In this document: positions 35,770 to 44,476 of the stretch, in pieces
Numbering within the stretch: the first letter of the stretch is position 1
Layout of the letters: every line of letters begins with the position of its first letter
Assembly (NCBI RefSeq): GCF_000702545.1
Contig: NZ_JNIO01000002.1
Span: 124,001 to 188,000, forward strand
From: Selenomonas sp. AB3002
GTDB lineage: Bacteria > Bacillota > Negativicutes > Selenomonadales > Selenomonadaceae
Reading direction: 5' to 3'
DNA: 64,000 nucleotides
Program-made: the position numbers and the translations under genes
The notes under the pieces: generated by a model
What the model was told of the DNA's origin: nothing
The model's input: only the letters and a program-made list of their open reading frames with translations
Database searches by the model: none

Positions 35770-36402
35770 TTATTCTTCGATAGGCTGGGGAGCCGCAGCC
35801 GGATGATTGTTCACCGGATGGGGCTGGTTCATCTGGCTCTTGGCCTGCTGCAGCACCGTCAAAGCCTGCTGCAGGCCAGCCTCAGCCTGACGCACACCCT
35901 GGAAGGTGCTGCTGACATGGGCTATGAGCTGGTCAAAAACCTGATTGGCATAGCTGTCGGCATCACTCTGCAGCTGGGTGGCATTGGCCTGGGTGCGCTC
36001 CATGATCTCCCTGGCCTGGGACTGAGCCTGCTCCATAAGGGTGCGGGCCTTTTCCTGGCTCTCCGTCACCGTGGCTTCGGCCTGGCTGCGGGCTTCGGCC
36101 ATGATTCTTTCTGCCTCGCCACGGGAGTTCCTGATGATTTCCTGCTCATCCGTGATGCGCTGGGCGTATTTCTTGGCCTCTTCCACAATGCGTTCAGCTT
36201 CCTTCTGAGCTTCCTCAAGTATGGCATTCTTATTGGCCTTGATGGCATTTGATTCTTCCAGCTCGCTGGAAACGTCATGGCGCAGCTCGTCCACATAATG
36301 GATCAGGTCGCCATCACTGACCATGGTCTTTTCCGTGAAAGGCACGCGACGGGCCCCAACCACCAGATTCTCTATCCTATCCAATGATTCAAAAACTGAC
36401 AT
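35770..36402 (-). CDS. Coiled-coil protein, DivIVA/ATP synthase-b-like
   Basis: 210 aa. Residues about 40-180 are a nearly continuous charged coiled coil with Glu/Ala/Arg heptads (EEAQKEAERIVEEAKKYAQRITDEQ...). A short folded N terminus (MSVFESLDRIENLVVGARRVPFTEKTMVSDGDLIHYVDELRH) and a Pro-rich tail flank it. No membrane helix. Similar proteins beside coaD/rsmD in Firmicutes are often annotated as ATPase or DivIVA-like; no function is shown. RBS GGGAG before ATG 36402. Between coaD and the LarC2-like gene on the same strand. Confidence 0.75.
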   Translation of the reverse strand: MSVFESLDRIENLVVGARRVPFTEKTMVSDGDLIHYVDELRHDVSSELEESNAIKANKNAILEEAQKEAERIVEEAKKYAQRITDEQEIIRNSRGEAERIMAEARSQAEATVTESQEKARTLMEQAQSQAREIMERTQANATQLQSDADSYANQVFDQLIAHVSSTFQGVRQAEAGLQQALTVLQQAKSQMNQPHPVNNHPAAAPQPIEE

Positions 36403-36480
36403 AAATATTGCTCCCTTTCTTTTCCCTAATTATATCCATCTGTCACTCTGTACAACCAGTCAGAAACTGTATTTCAGAAA

Positions 36481-36963
36481 TCACATCTTTTCGTGATGCT
36501 CCAGAATAGCCCGCTCCACACAATCTGGCACCAGGCCGTGTATCTCTCCGCCGAAATGCACCAGTTCCCTTATCCCTGAAGAACTGACAAAAGAGTATTC
36601 CGGGCGGGTAAGCAGGAACACCGTATCAAGCTTCTTGTCCAGATGCCTCAGCATATAGGCTTCATTCTGCTCATATTCCAAATCCTTCACGGAGCGTACT
36701 CCCCGGACGATGATATGGGCGTCGTGCTCCTCCATGTATTTGGTCACCAGCCCCGAGAAGGAATCCACCTTCACATTGGGCAGGTGTCTGACAGCTTCCT
36801 CAATCAGCGCAACGCGCTGTTCCACTGGCAGGAAAGGGTTTTTAAGCATATTGTTGAAGACGCAGACAATAAGCTCATCAAACATGACACTGGCCCGCTC
36901 AAATATATCAATGTGGCCGTTGGTCACCGGGTCAAAGCTCCCGGAGCAGATGGCTCTCTTCAT
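36481..36963 (-). CDS. coaD: Pantetheine-phosphate adenylyltransferase
   Basis: 160 aa. Nucleotidyltransferase with the T/HxGH motif (AICSGSFDPVTNGHIDI), IIVRGVRSVKDLEYE and EYSFVSSSGIREL. Fourth step of CoA synthesis; coaX for the first step is also in this window. ATG overlaps the rsmD stop by four bases. Confidence 0.95.
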   Translation of the reverse strand: MKRAICSGSFDPVTNGHIDIFERASVMFDELIVCVFNNMLKNPFLPVEQRVALIEEAVRHLPNVKVDSFSGLVTKYMEEHDAHIIVRGVRSVKDLEYEQNEAYMLRHLDKKLDTVFLLTRPEYSFVSSSGIRELVHFGGEIHGLVPDCVERAILEHHEKM

Positions 36964-37541
36964 TCTCCTGCCTCCTCACAAGCTGCCAGATAATCTTTTC
37001 GCTGGAAGAAACTCAGCTGGGTGGTGTGCCCATAGCGCTTATTCAGCACCAGCTGGAGCTTCTCCAACTGCGGGTACTTATTTTCATCAGCCCCGTGCTC
37101 CACCACCAGTATGCCCTCATAGGCAAGCACATCATTTTCATCCAGGACCTCCAGCGCCCTTTCCCATAGCCCCCTATGATAAGGAGGGTCACAAAAGATC
37201 AGGCTGAAGCTGCGGCCGGCGGCAGAGAGGCGGCTGAGGGCGCTGTACACATCACAGCCCATGACCTCGGCCCTGTCTGCCAGACGAGTGTGGCGGGCAT
37301 TCTCGCTGATCAGGCCTGCGGTGGCCTTATCCACCAGCACGGCCCCTTCCGCCCCCCGGGACAGGGCTTCCAACCCCAGGCTGCCGGTACCGGCAAAGAT
37401 ATCCAGCACCGTCCGGCCCTCAATCATCCTGCCCAGGATATTGAACAGGGATTCCTTCACCCTGTCGGCTGTGGGCCGGGTGTCCTGCCCCTTGGGGGTC
37501 TTCAGTTTTGCGCCCCGGGCGCTGCCCGTGATAATCCGCAT
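36960..37541 (-). CDS. rsmD: 16S rRNA (guanine-966-N2)-methyltransferase
   Basis: 193 aa from ATG 37541 (MRIITGSARGAKL), with GGAG six bases upstream; the frame is open 15 codons further without a better site. SAM-binding LDIFAGTGSLGLEALSRGA and catalytic FCDPPYHRG (DPPY) are present. Methylates G966 of 16S rRNA. rsmD-coaD is a widely conserved pair. Confidence 0.94.
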   Translation of the reverse strand: MRIITGSARGAKLKTPKGQDTRPTADRVKESLFNILGRMIEGRTVLDIFAGTGSLGLEALSRGAEGAVLVDKATAGLISENARHTRLADRAEVMGCDVYSALSRLSAAGRSFSLIFCDPPYHRGLWERALEVLDENDVLAYEGILVVEHGADENKYPQLEKLQLVLNKRYGHTTQLSFFQRKDYLAACEEAGE

Positions 37542-37702
37542 TTCCTGCTCCATTCCGGCGGTGCCTGCAATGGTTGCACCCGCCAATCTTCTTACACAGA
37601 AAACATTCTATCATATTTTTTCGTTTTCGTGAACAGTTCTATGACGTATAATATCATATATGTATGGTTATTCATCCACAAATTCAGCAAAGGAGCCTTG
37701 CC

Positions 37703-39394
37703 TTGCTTAAAAATAAAAACCTTGCCTCTCTCACTCTTATCCTGCTTATAACAGCTTTCGCCTTAGGCGTCTGGCACTTGCACACCCCTGCTCCCGCTGG
37801 CACCCCCCTGCCCCTGCCCCAAATCCCGCCAAAGGCAAAAATCACCCTGCTGCCCCTGGATGGCCGCCCTCCCTGCCGCCAGTTTGTCATCAATGGCGGC
37901 AGGATTGCAGGGCTTGAAGTTTCCGTGCCTCCAGGCGAACTGCAAGACTACTACTCACTGCCAGGCAACACTCAGAGCATGAAAGAATGGCTGATGAACG
38001 ACCTCAGCGATTCCTCCGCCGCCCTTATCTCCATTGACCAATTGCTCCACGGCGGGCTGCTGGCTGCCAGAGAAAAAAATGCCAGCCATGCAGAAGTGGA
38101 CAGCCTGACAGCATATCTGAGGAACCTGCACGAAAAATATCCCGCTGTCCCTCTCTACGCCTTTTCCATCCTGCCGCGCCTCACCCCCCAGGACAGCATT
38201 GACGGCTACCAGGAACGGAAAGACCTGACAGCCTACTCCCGCCTGGCCGGCAGAAAAGCCGCCGGGCTGGCAGTTGATGAAAACGAACTCAGGCGGCTTG
38301 AAGAAGCCATCCCGCCCCAAAGCCTTTCAGCCTATCTGGCCCACTTCAAGGAAAATGAATACCTCAATCAGAAACTTATCGACCTGACCAGGGAGGGCAT
38401 ACTCACCAAGCTGGTCCTGGGACAGGACGACGGCGAAGCCTACAGCATTCCCAATATAGAGAAAAGCGCCCTGCTGGGCTACATAGCTGCCAGCGGCCTG
38501 GACAGCTCCCGTGTATTCCTCACCCACGGGGCAGACGAGATTGCCCTTACCCTGCTGGCAGGCATCGAAAATCAGCGCACAGGCTTTGCTCCCAAAGTCT
38601 TCCTTGACTGCAACACCCCGGAAACACTGCAGAAGATCATGCCCTATATGGCTGTGGACATGGAGACCACCGCCCGGGAGAAGATTGCCCTGCTGGGGGG
38701 CGAAGAAACCAACAACCCCGAAGAAGCAGATTTCATTCTCTTTATGTCAGCCATAGACAACAAGGAGGATACCTTGAAAAGCCGGGCAAAAAGCACCGCC
38801 CGGCTGAATAAATATCAGCTGGCAGGAAAGCAGCTGGCCATCGTTGACCTAAGCCAGCACTTCACTGGCAGCGAATGCCTTTTCCCCCAGCTCCTTGAGG
38901 AAGATTTTCCCGTCAGCAGCCTTGCCGCCTACTCCGGCTGGAACACCGCCAGCAACTCCATCGGCACCGCCAGCAGCCAGGCCTCCCTGTACCTCGCCGC
39001 CCTCTCAGCCTGTGAGGACAAAGACGAAGTCATGCAGACGGCCTACGCCCAGAGCGCTTTCCTGCAAGGGCGGATCATGGAAGACTACTTTTATCTCAAG
39101 CAGGACATCGACGAAGTGAACAACAGCCTGAAAAAAGCCGGCTACACCAACACAGCCGACCTTGACCTGGAGCACAACTACCGCTGGGCCACCGCCATGC
39201 TGCAGAAGTCCCTCAACGAACATCTGTCAGCCTACCAAAACACCCGTGCCGCCCGCGCCCCCTACCAAGTGGCATGGCAAAAGGGCGAGCTCACGCTCGC
39301 CCTCCATCATCTGAAAATAGACGTATCCTTCCCCTGGCCCCGGACCTTTGAGGTTAATCTGCTGGCGTATCCAGAACTGTATCAGATACCTTAA
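37703..39394 (+). CDS. DUF4127 family exported or membrane-anchored protein
   Basis: 563 aa from TTG 37703 (GGAG seven bases upstream). One N-terminal hydrophobic segment (LASLTLILLITAFALGVW) acts as signal or anchor; the bulk is extracytoplasmic. Family features: ITLLPLDGRPPCRQFV at the start of the domain, ISIDQLLHGGLLAAR, LVLGQDDGEAYSIPNIEK, YSGWNTASNSIGTASSQ. DUF4127 has no assigned reaction; the conserved D/G/N motifs hint at a metal- or sugar-binding enzyme (inference). The frame also allows a start at 37664. Single gene, followed by a terminator. Confidence 0.85.
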   Translation: MLKNKNLASLTLILLITAFALGVWHLHTPAPAGTPLPLPQIPPKAKITLLPLDGRPPCRQFVINGGRIAGLEVSVPPGELQDYYSLPGNTQSMKEWLMNDLSDSSAALISIDQLLHGGLLAAREKNASHAEVDSLTAYLRNLHEKYPAVPLYAFSILPRLTPQDSIDGYQERKDLTAYSRLAGRKAAGLAVDENELRRLEEAIPPQSLSAYLAHFKENEYLNQKLIDLTREGILTKLVLGQDDGEAYSIPNIEKSALLGYIAASGLDSSRVFLTHGADEIALTLLAGIENQRTGFAPKVFLDCNTPETLQKIMPYMAVDMETTAREKIALLGGEETNNPEEADFILFMSAIDNKEDTLKSRAKSTARLNKYQLAGKQLAIVDLSQHFTGSECLFPQLLEEDFPVSSLAAYSGWNTASNSIGTASSQASLYLAALSACEDKDEVMQTAYAQSAFLQGRIMEDYFYLKQDIDEVNNSLKKAGYTNTADLDLEHNYRWATAMLQKSLNEHLSAYQNTRAARAPYQVAWQKGELTLALHHLKIDVSFPWPRTFEVNLLAYPELYQIP

Positions 39395-39445
39395 CCTGTC
39401 TGCCAATGGTGTAACACCGAAGAAGATGTTGCCCTTTAAAAAGTC

Positions 39446-39475
39446 AGCCGCCAAATGGAGCGGCTATTTTCTTTT
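39446..39475 (+). terminator. Terminator after the DUF4127 gene
   Basis: AGCCGC / GCGGCT stem (39446-39451, 39460-39465) with tail ATTTTCTTTTCG. Confidence 0.75.
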
Positions 39476-39548
39476 CGTTTATTCTGTTGTAAAATATAGT
39501 AAATAGCGATTTAGTAACTCACTATTTACTAAAAAGGAGATGAGAAAT

Positions 39549-40946
39549 ATGCAGCAGTATGATTTCATTGGAAGAGAAAAGGAACTGGCCAGATTAGATA
39601 AAATGTACGACAGCCAGACACAGGAAGCCACATTGATTTATGGGCGGCGACGTGTAGGCAAAAGCGAACTGATAAAGCAATTTGTCCAGCAACACGTTGA
39701 TGATGCCATATATTTTGAGTGCAAGCAGACTACTGAATCAAATAATGTAGCAACTCTTGGAGAATTAGTTTCCGATAAAATGCAACTTCCCCCTCTAGGA
39801 TTCGCTAATATAGAGCAATTGCTAGATTTCGTGTTCAAGCAGGCCTGTGCGAGAAAGATTATCCTGGTCTTGGATGAGTATCCTTATCTGCAAAAGATAG
39901 TAACCGGCTTGGACAGCATCTTGCAGGCACTGATTGACAAGTATAAGAACCATTCACAGATTAAGCTGATATTATGCGGTTCCTTTGTGGACACCATGAA
40001 AAAACTGCTCCTGCGGCATAATCCTTTGTACGGGCGTATTTCTACAGTGCTCAATCTGAAGCCAATGAACTACCTGGAGTCAGCAAACTTCTATCCATCT
40101 TTTTCCCGCGACGACAAGGTGCGGCTCTATAGCGTGTTTGGTGGAATCCCTTACTACAACAGCCTCATAGATGAGCGCCTGTCAGTCAAAGAAAACATCA
40201 TGGAGCTGATTGCCCTGCCAGGTGCCCGCCTGGAAGACGAGGTTTCCATGTACTTAAGCACTGAGCTTGCCAAGATAAACAGTGCCAATGAAGTGTTTGA
40301 GGCCTTGACCAGAGGCTTTTCCAAGTTTAGCGATATCCTGTCCCAGTCCCACTTATCCAGCAGCGCATTATTATCTGATGTCTTGAAAAAACTTATGCTG
40401 ATGGATATGGTTGACAAAGAAGCCCCCATAAATGACGCTAACAATAAAAAAAAGGCTGGCTATTTCATCAGCGACAATATGTCCATGTTCTTTTATCGGT
40501 ATATTTTTCGCTATGCCTCCCAACGGCGCATTATGAATCCCGAAATCTTCTACCAGCGTTACATTGAGAGTGATTTTGAGCAATTCTATGTACCCAAAAG
40601 GTTCGAAGACATTTGCAAGCAGTTCCTTATCCTGAAAAATCAACAGGGCGAAATGGATGAACCTTTCGAGGCCATAGGCAAATACTATTACGATCTGCCC
40701 AAGGAGCATAAAAATGGCGAATTTGACGTAGTGACCAAGGATGACCGTGGCTATGCTTTCTATGAGGCAAAGTTCCGTGATGCCCCTGTTTCAAATGCCA
40801 TGATAGAAAAAGAAATCCAGCAAGTGAACTCGAGCGGCTTGTACTGCTATCGCTATGGATTCTTTTCTAAGTCAGGGTATGAAGAAATTTCCCGCTCTGA
40901 TGTGGTCAAATATACCTTGGATAACCTGTATCCTGAGCACCTATAA
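39549..40946 (+). CDS. Archaeal-type AAA ATPase with DUF234-like nuclease-fold C terminus
   Basis: 465 aa. FIGREKELARLDKMY lead-in, Walker A LIYGRRRVGKSELIKQF (about residues 30-46), Walker B ILVLDEYPYLQ and a sensor segment LILCGSFVDTM, then a winged helix and a C-terminal part (HKNGEFDVVTKDDRGYAFYEAKFRD) that looks like a PD-(D/E)xK core (E-F-D ... E-A-K). ATG at 39549 with AAGGAGA. Such ATPases of unknown role move often between genomes. The gene is clearly more AT-rich than its neighbours, which suggests acquisition by transfer. Confidence 0.85.
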   Translation: MQQYDFIGREKELARLDKMYDSQTQEATLIYGRRRVGKSELIKQFVQQHVDDAIYFECKQTTESNNVATLGELVSDKMQLPPLGFANIEQLLDFVFKQACARKIILVLDEYPYLQKIVTGLDSILQALIDKYKNHSQIKLILCGSFVDTMKKLLLRHNPLYGRISTVLNLKPMNYLESANFYPSFSRDDKVRLYSVFGGIPYYNSLIDERLSVKENIMELIALPGARLEDEVSMYLSTELAKINSANEVFEALTRGFSKFSDILSQSHLSSSALLSDVLKKLMLMDMVDKEAPINDANNKKKAGYFISDNMSMFFYRYIFRYASQRRIMNPEIFYQRYIESDFEQFYVPKRFEDICKQFLILKNQQGEMDEPFEAIGKYYYDLPKEHKNGEFDVVTKDDRGYAFYEAKFRDAPVSNAMIEKEIQQVNSSGLYCYRYGFFSKSGYEEISRSDVVKYTLDNLYPEHL

Positions 40947-40991
40947 AGCTGCAAGCAACAAAGCTGCTTGAACGTAATATGACAGTCAGCA

Positions 40992-41029
40992 AAAGCCGCC
41001 TCGCTGAATAAAGCCAGCAAGGCGGCTTT
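40992..41029. terminator. Bidirectional terminator between the ATPase and DUF362 genes
   Basis: AAAGCCGCC / GGCGGCTTT (40992-41000, 41021-41029) with an inner GCTG/CAGC pairing, placed between convergent genes. Confidence 0.75.
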
Positions 41030-41053
41030 CTCAGTATATGCTGTTATGAAGAT

Positions 41054-42181
41054 TTACTTTATCTTCACCAACTCATACTCCCGGGAACCAAGCCCAATCT
41101 TCTCCGCGTGCTCCAGAGTTTCCTTCCAATGCACGTTGGGATTGCTGTCCATGAAGTGGTCGTGGTGGCACTGCCAGTCGGGCTTTTTCAGATTGTCTGA
41201 CAGCTGGCTGTTGGGCATGGGCTCTGCCTGCTGGCAGGCATCAACGCAGGCCTGGTCCAGGGCCACCGGGTCAAAGGAAGCAAACATGCCGATATCCGGC
41301 AGGATGGGGGCATCGTTCTCCCCGTGGCAGTCGCAGTTGGGCGAAATGTCTCTCACGATATTGATATGGAAGCAGGGGCGGTCCTGGCAGACAGCCTGGG
41401 CGTATTCTGCCATCTTCCTGTCCAGCAGATTGCCCGCATCCCACTGCACAGTCTCGATGGCATCGAAGGCGCAAGCGCCGATGCAGCGGCCGCAGCCCTT
41501 GCAAAGGTCTGGATTGATATAAGCCTTGTTATTCTCATAGGTGATGGCATCGGAGCCGCACTCCCTGGCACAGCGGCGGCAGCCCTTGCAGAGTTCTGCG
41601 TTCACCTCTGGTTTGCCGGAAGAATGCTGCTCCATCTTTCCTGCTCTGCTGCCAGAGCCCATACCGATGTTCTTGATGGCACCACCGAAACCAGTCATCT
41701 CATGGCCCTTGAAATGGGCCAGGCTGATGAAAACATCCGCATCCATGATGGCCCGGCCAATCTTGGCCTCCTTGACATACTCACCATTCTTGACAGGCAC
41801 CTCAGCCTCATCCGTACCCCTGAGACCATCGGCGATGATGATCTGGCAGCCCGCCGTGAGAGGATTGAAGCCATTGATATTGGCACAATCCAAATGCTCC
41901 AGAGCATGCTTGCGACTGCCGGGATATAGGGTGTTGCAGTCCGTCAGGAAGGGAATCCCCCCTGCTTCCTTCACCATCTCTGCCACAGCCCTTGCATATT
42001 GGGGACGCAGGTAAGCCATATTCCCCAGCTCACCGAAATGCATCTTGATGGCGGTGAACTTGCCCTGGAAGTCAATCTCCTTGGTCATGCCAGCCACCTT
42101 GCAGAGACGTTGCAGCTTCTGCATCAGGTTGGTCTGCAGGTCAGTGCGGAAATCCGTGAAATAAACCTTTGCCTTTGACAT
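41054..42181 (-). CDS. DUF362 protein with two 4Fe-4S clusters
   Basis: 375 aa. DUF362 core (KAKVYFTDF..., FTAIKMHFGELGNMAYLRP, VFISLAHFKGHEMTGFGGAIKNIGMG) with an inserted ferredoxin pair: CKGCRRCARECGSDAI and CKGCGRCIGACAFDAIE near residues 195-245. Probably a cytosolic redox protein; the partner is unknown. Common in strict anaerobes. ATG 42181 with AAAGGAGA upstream. Single gene. Confidence 0.88.
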   Translation of the reverse strand: MSKAKVYFTDFRTDLQTNLMQKLQRLCKVAGMTKEIDFQGKFTAIKMHFGELGNMAYLRPQYARAVAEMVKEAGGIPFLTDCNTLYPGSRKHALEHLDCANINGFNPLTAGCQIIIADGLRGTDEAEVPVKNGEYVKEAKIGRAIMDADVFISLAHFKGHEMTGFGGAIKNIGMGSGSRAGKMEQHSSGKPEVNAELCKGCRRCARECGSDAITYENNKAYINPDLCKGCGRCIGACAFDAIETVQWDAGNLLDRKMAEYAQAVCQDRPCFHINIVRDISPNCDCHGENDAPILPDIGMFASFDPVALDQACVDACQQAEPMPNSQLSDNLKKPDWQCHHDHFMDSNPNVHWKETLEHAEKIGLGSREYELVKIK

Positions 42182-42415
42182 TTGGGACTCTCCTTTTACA
42201 TATACACAAACACTACACGCTTAGTCATATTATAACGCAAATGTTCTCATTTTTCCAAAGATAATATTTACTTCTCAGAGTTTATTTGCCTATCAAAATA
42301 GTAGATAAAAGAGTAGACATTTATCCCGTTTATATATATAATAGCAAGCAAGTCATTTATTTTTCATTTTCAACTCAATTATGCAATCATCCGTACACAA
42401 GAAAGGAGCATTCTT
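42182..42415. other. AT-rich divergent promoter region
   Basis: 234 bases between the divergent DUF362 and DAACS genes. Strongly A/T-rich. It contains several TATAAT-like strings but no promoter I can pin down, no hairpin and no RNA gene. Confidence 0.5.
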
Positions 42416-43720
42416 ATGTCTGAAAAGAACAACCTGCGTGAGCAGGCCCAAAACATCATTCAGACCAGCCGAAAGCAAGGCAATGGCAAAACCTTCCTGC
42501 TGTGGCTGGGAGCTTTGATCCTGGGCGCCATCCTGGGCTGGGTAGGCCCCGCCCCCCTGATTTCCTTCTTCGACTTCATCGCCACGGTGTTCACCCGGCT
42601 CTTCCAGTTCATCGCCGTGCCCACCATCGCCCTGGCTGTCATCACTACCCTCTCCAGCCTGGGAGCACAGAAGGAGACCCGCAAGATCTTTGCCCGGGCC
42701 CTCTCCTACACCCTGCTGACTACGTTCGCGGCGGCAGCAGTGGGCCTGCTACTCTACCTCTGGATTGAGCCTGGCAACCTGCCCGCCGAGGCCATCGGCG
42801 CAGGAGCCAGCGCCATTCCCATGGACAAGGTGGGTTCTCTCTCCTACTATGACCACTTCCTGAAGGTCATCCCCAACAATGTGCTCCAGCCCTTCCTGGC
42901 TGGCAATGTGCTCTCCGTGCTCTTCATCGCTGCTGCCGCAGGCCTGGGGCTGGCCTTCATGCCCAGGACCGAGAACCGGGAAGTGCTGCTGAAAGGCATT
43001 GCAGGCCTGCAGGAGCTTCTCTTCACCCTGATCCGCGGCCTGCTCTACATCCTGCCCTTCGGCATCCTGGCTTTCTCCGCCCAGCTCTCTGCCCAGATTG
43101 AGGCAGGCGTCATCGTAGGCGCCCTGGGCAAATACGTGGCAGTTGTCATGGGCGGCAACCTCATCCAGTTCTTCATCGTGCTGCCCCTGTTCCTGGCTCT
43201 CCGGGGACTCAACCCCCTCCAAGTCCTGAAGAAGATGTCCCCGGCCATTGCCGTGGCTCTCTTCACCAAGAGTTCCGCCGCCACCCTGCCGGTGACCCTG
43301 GCTACGGCCGAGGAAAACCTCAAGGTGAGTCCCAGGGTTTCCCGCTTCGTGCTGCCCATCTGCACCACCATCAACATGAACGGCTGTGCCGCCTTTATTC
43401 TTGTAACGTCACTTTTCGTCATGCAGAATGCCGGTTTTGAGCTGACCCTGCCCACCATGATTTCCTGGCTCTTCGTAGCTGTGCTGGCCGCCGTAGGCAA
43501 CGCCGGCGTCCCCATGGGCTGCTACTTCCTGACTCTCTCCCTCATGTCCTCTCTGGGCGCTCCCCTGGGGCTCATGGGCATCATCCTGCCCATCTACGCC
43601 GTCATCGACATGATTGAGACAGCAGAAAACGTCTGGTCCGACTCCTGCGTCTGCGCCATGACCAACAACGACCTGAAGGACAGCCTGCCGGAGAGTGCAC
43701 CGGCATCAAGTTCAATCTGA
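42416..43720 (+). CDS. Dicarboxylate/amino acid:cation symporter (DAACS family)
   Basis: 434 aa, about eight helices plus two re-entrant loops. LFQFIAVPTIALAVITTLSSLGA, AVALFTKSSAATLPVTLATAEENLKVS (HP1 serine-rich loop), TINMNGCAAFILVTSLFVMQNAG (TM7 NMDGT-like motif, here NMNGC) and NAGVPMGCYFLTLSLM (HP2). Na+- or H+-coupled uptake of glutamate, serine/threonine or C4 acids; substrate undecided, and the NMNGC variant is unusual. RBS GAAAGGAG. Confidence 0.9.
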   Translation: MSEKNNLREQAQNIIQTSRKQGNGKTFLLWLGALILGAILGWVGPAPLISFFDFIATVFTRLFQFIAVPTIALAVITTLSSLGAQKETRKIFARALSYTLLTTFAAAAVGLLLYLWIEPGNLPAEAIGAGASAIPMDKVGSLSYYDHFLKVIPNNVLQPFLAGNVLSVLFIAAAAGLGLAFMPRTENREVLLKGIAGLQELLFTLIRGLLYILPFGILAFSAQLSAQIEAGVIVGALGKYVAVVMGGNLIQFFIVLPLFLALRGLNPLQVLKKMSPAIAVALFTKSSAATLPVTLATAEENLKVSPRVSRFVLPICTTINMNGCAAFILVTSLFVMQNAGFELTLPTMISWLFVAVLAAVGNAGVPMGCYFLTLSLMSSLGAPLGLMGIILPIYAVIDMIETAENVWSDSCVCAMTNNDLKDSLPESAPASSSI

Positions 43721-43735
43721 AATGACATTTGAGCT

Positions 43736-43774
43736 AACGGCTTCTCTGCCAAATTTGCGGAGAAGCCGTTTTGC
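43736..43774 (+). terminator. Terminator of the DAACS symporter gene
   Basis: 11-bp stem AACGGCTTCTC / GAGAAGCCGTT (43736-43746, 43760-43770), then TTGCTT. Confidence 0.75.
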
Positions 43775-43858
43775 TTCTAAAGTCCTATAGCCAAATACTT
43801 CCCAGTAAGTTATAATACAGATATATCTGAATTTTCTCTTCTGATAGGAGGGCCACTT

Positions 43859-44476
43859 ATGAATCCGAAAGCCATGTTCAACATTTCCTATGGCCTATAC
43901 GTCCTCACCGCCAATCTTGACGGCAAGGACAACGGGTGCATCATCAACACCGTCACCCAGGTCACCTCAGACCCCAACCAGATCACCATTGCCGTGAACA
44001 AGAGCAACTACACCCGGGACATGATTGCGGCCAGCAAGAAATTCACTGCCTCCATCATCAGCCAGCAGGCGGACTTCGAGCTGTTCAAACGCTTCGGCTT
44101 CCAGTCCGGGAAGAATGTGGACAAATTCGCGGGCTTCACTGCCACCAAACGCCTGCCCAGCGGCGCCCTGCTCATAGACGAAGGCACCAATGCCTATATC
44201 TCCGGCTACGTCACCCAGGAAATCGACCTGGGCACACACAGCCTTTTCATCGCCAGCGTCACGGATATGGACGTGCTGAATGATACCCCCTCTGCCACCT
44301 ACACCTACTACCACCAGAACATCAAGCCGAAACCCCAGGCAGCCCCCAAGAAAGATGGCAAGACCATCTGGCGCTGCACCATCTGCGGCTATGAGTATGA
44401 AGGCGACGAACTTCCCGCAGATTTCATCTGCCCCCTCTGCAAGCACCCCGCTTCGGACTTTGAGAAGGTAAACTGA
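43859..44476 (+). CDS. Flavin reductase-rubredoxin fusion (high-molecular-weight rubredoxin type)
   Basis: 205 aa. Residues 1-150: FMN-binding flavin-reductase-like domain (ISYGLYVLTANLDGKDNGCIINTVTQVTSDPNQI). Residues 160-205: rubredoxin with CTICGYEYEGDELPADFICPLCKH, two CxxC knuckles for one Fe. Resembles Hrb of Moorella, which passes electrons from NAD(P)H to the oxygen/NO-reducing flavodiiron protein (family knowledge). No flavodiiron gene is adjacent. Its stop overlaps the hydE start, so they are one operon. Confidence 0.9.
   Translation: MNPKAMFNISYGLYVLTANLDGKDNGCIINTVTQVTSDPNQITIAVNKSNYTRDMIAASKKFTASIISQQADFELFKRFGFQSGKNVDKFAGFTATKRLPSGALLIDEGTNAYISGYVTQEIDLGTHSLFIASVTDMDVLNDTPSATYTYYHQNIKPKPQAAPKKDGKTIWRCTICGYEYEGDELPADFICPLCKHPASDFEKVN

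Noticed and set aside
42182-42415. Possible small RNA or riboswitch before the DAACS symporter
   Set aside because: Only A/T-richness is visible; no stable hairpin or known aptamer pattern.
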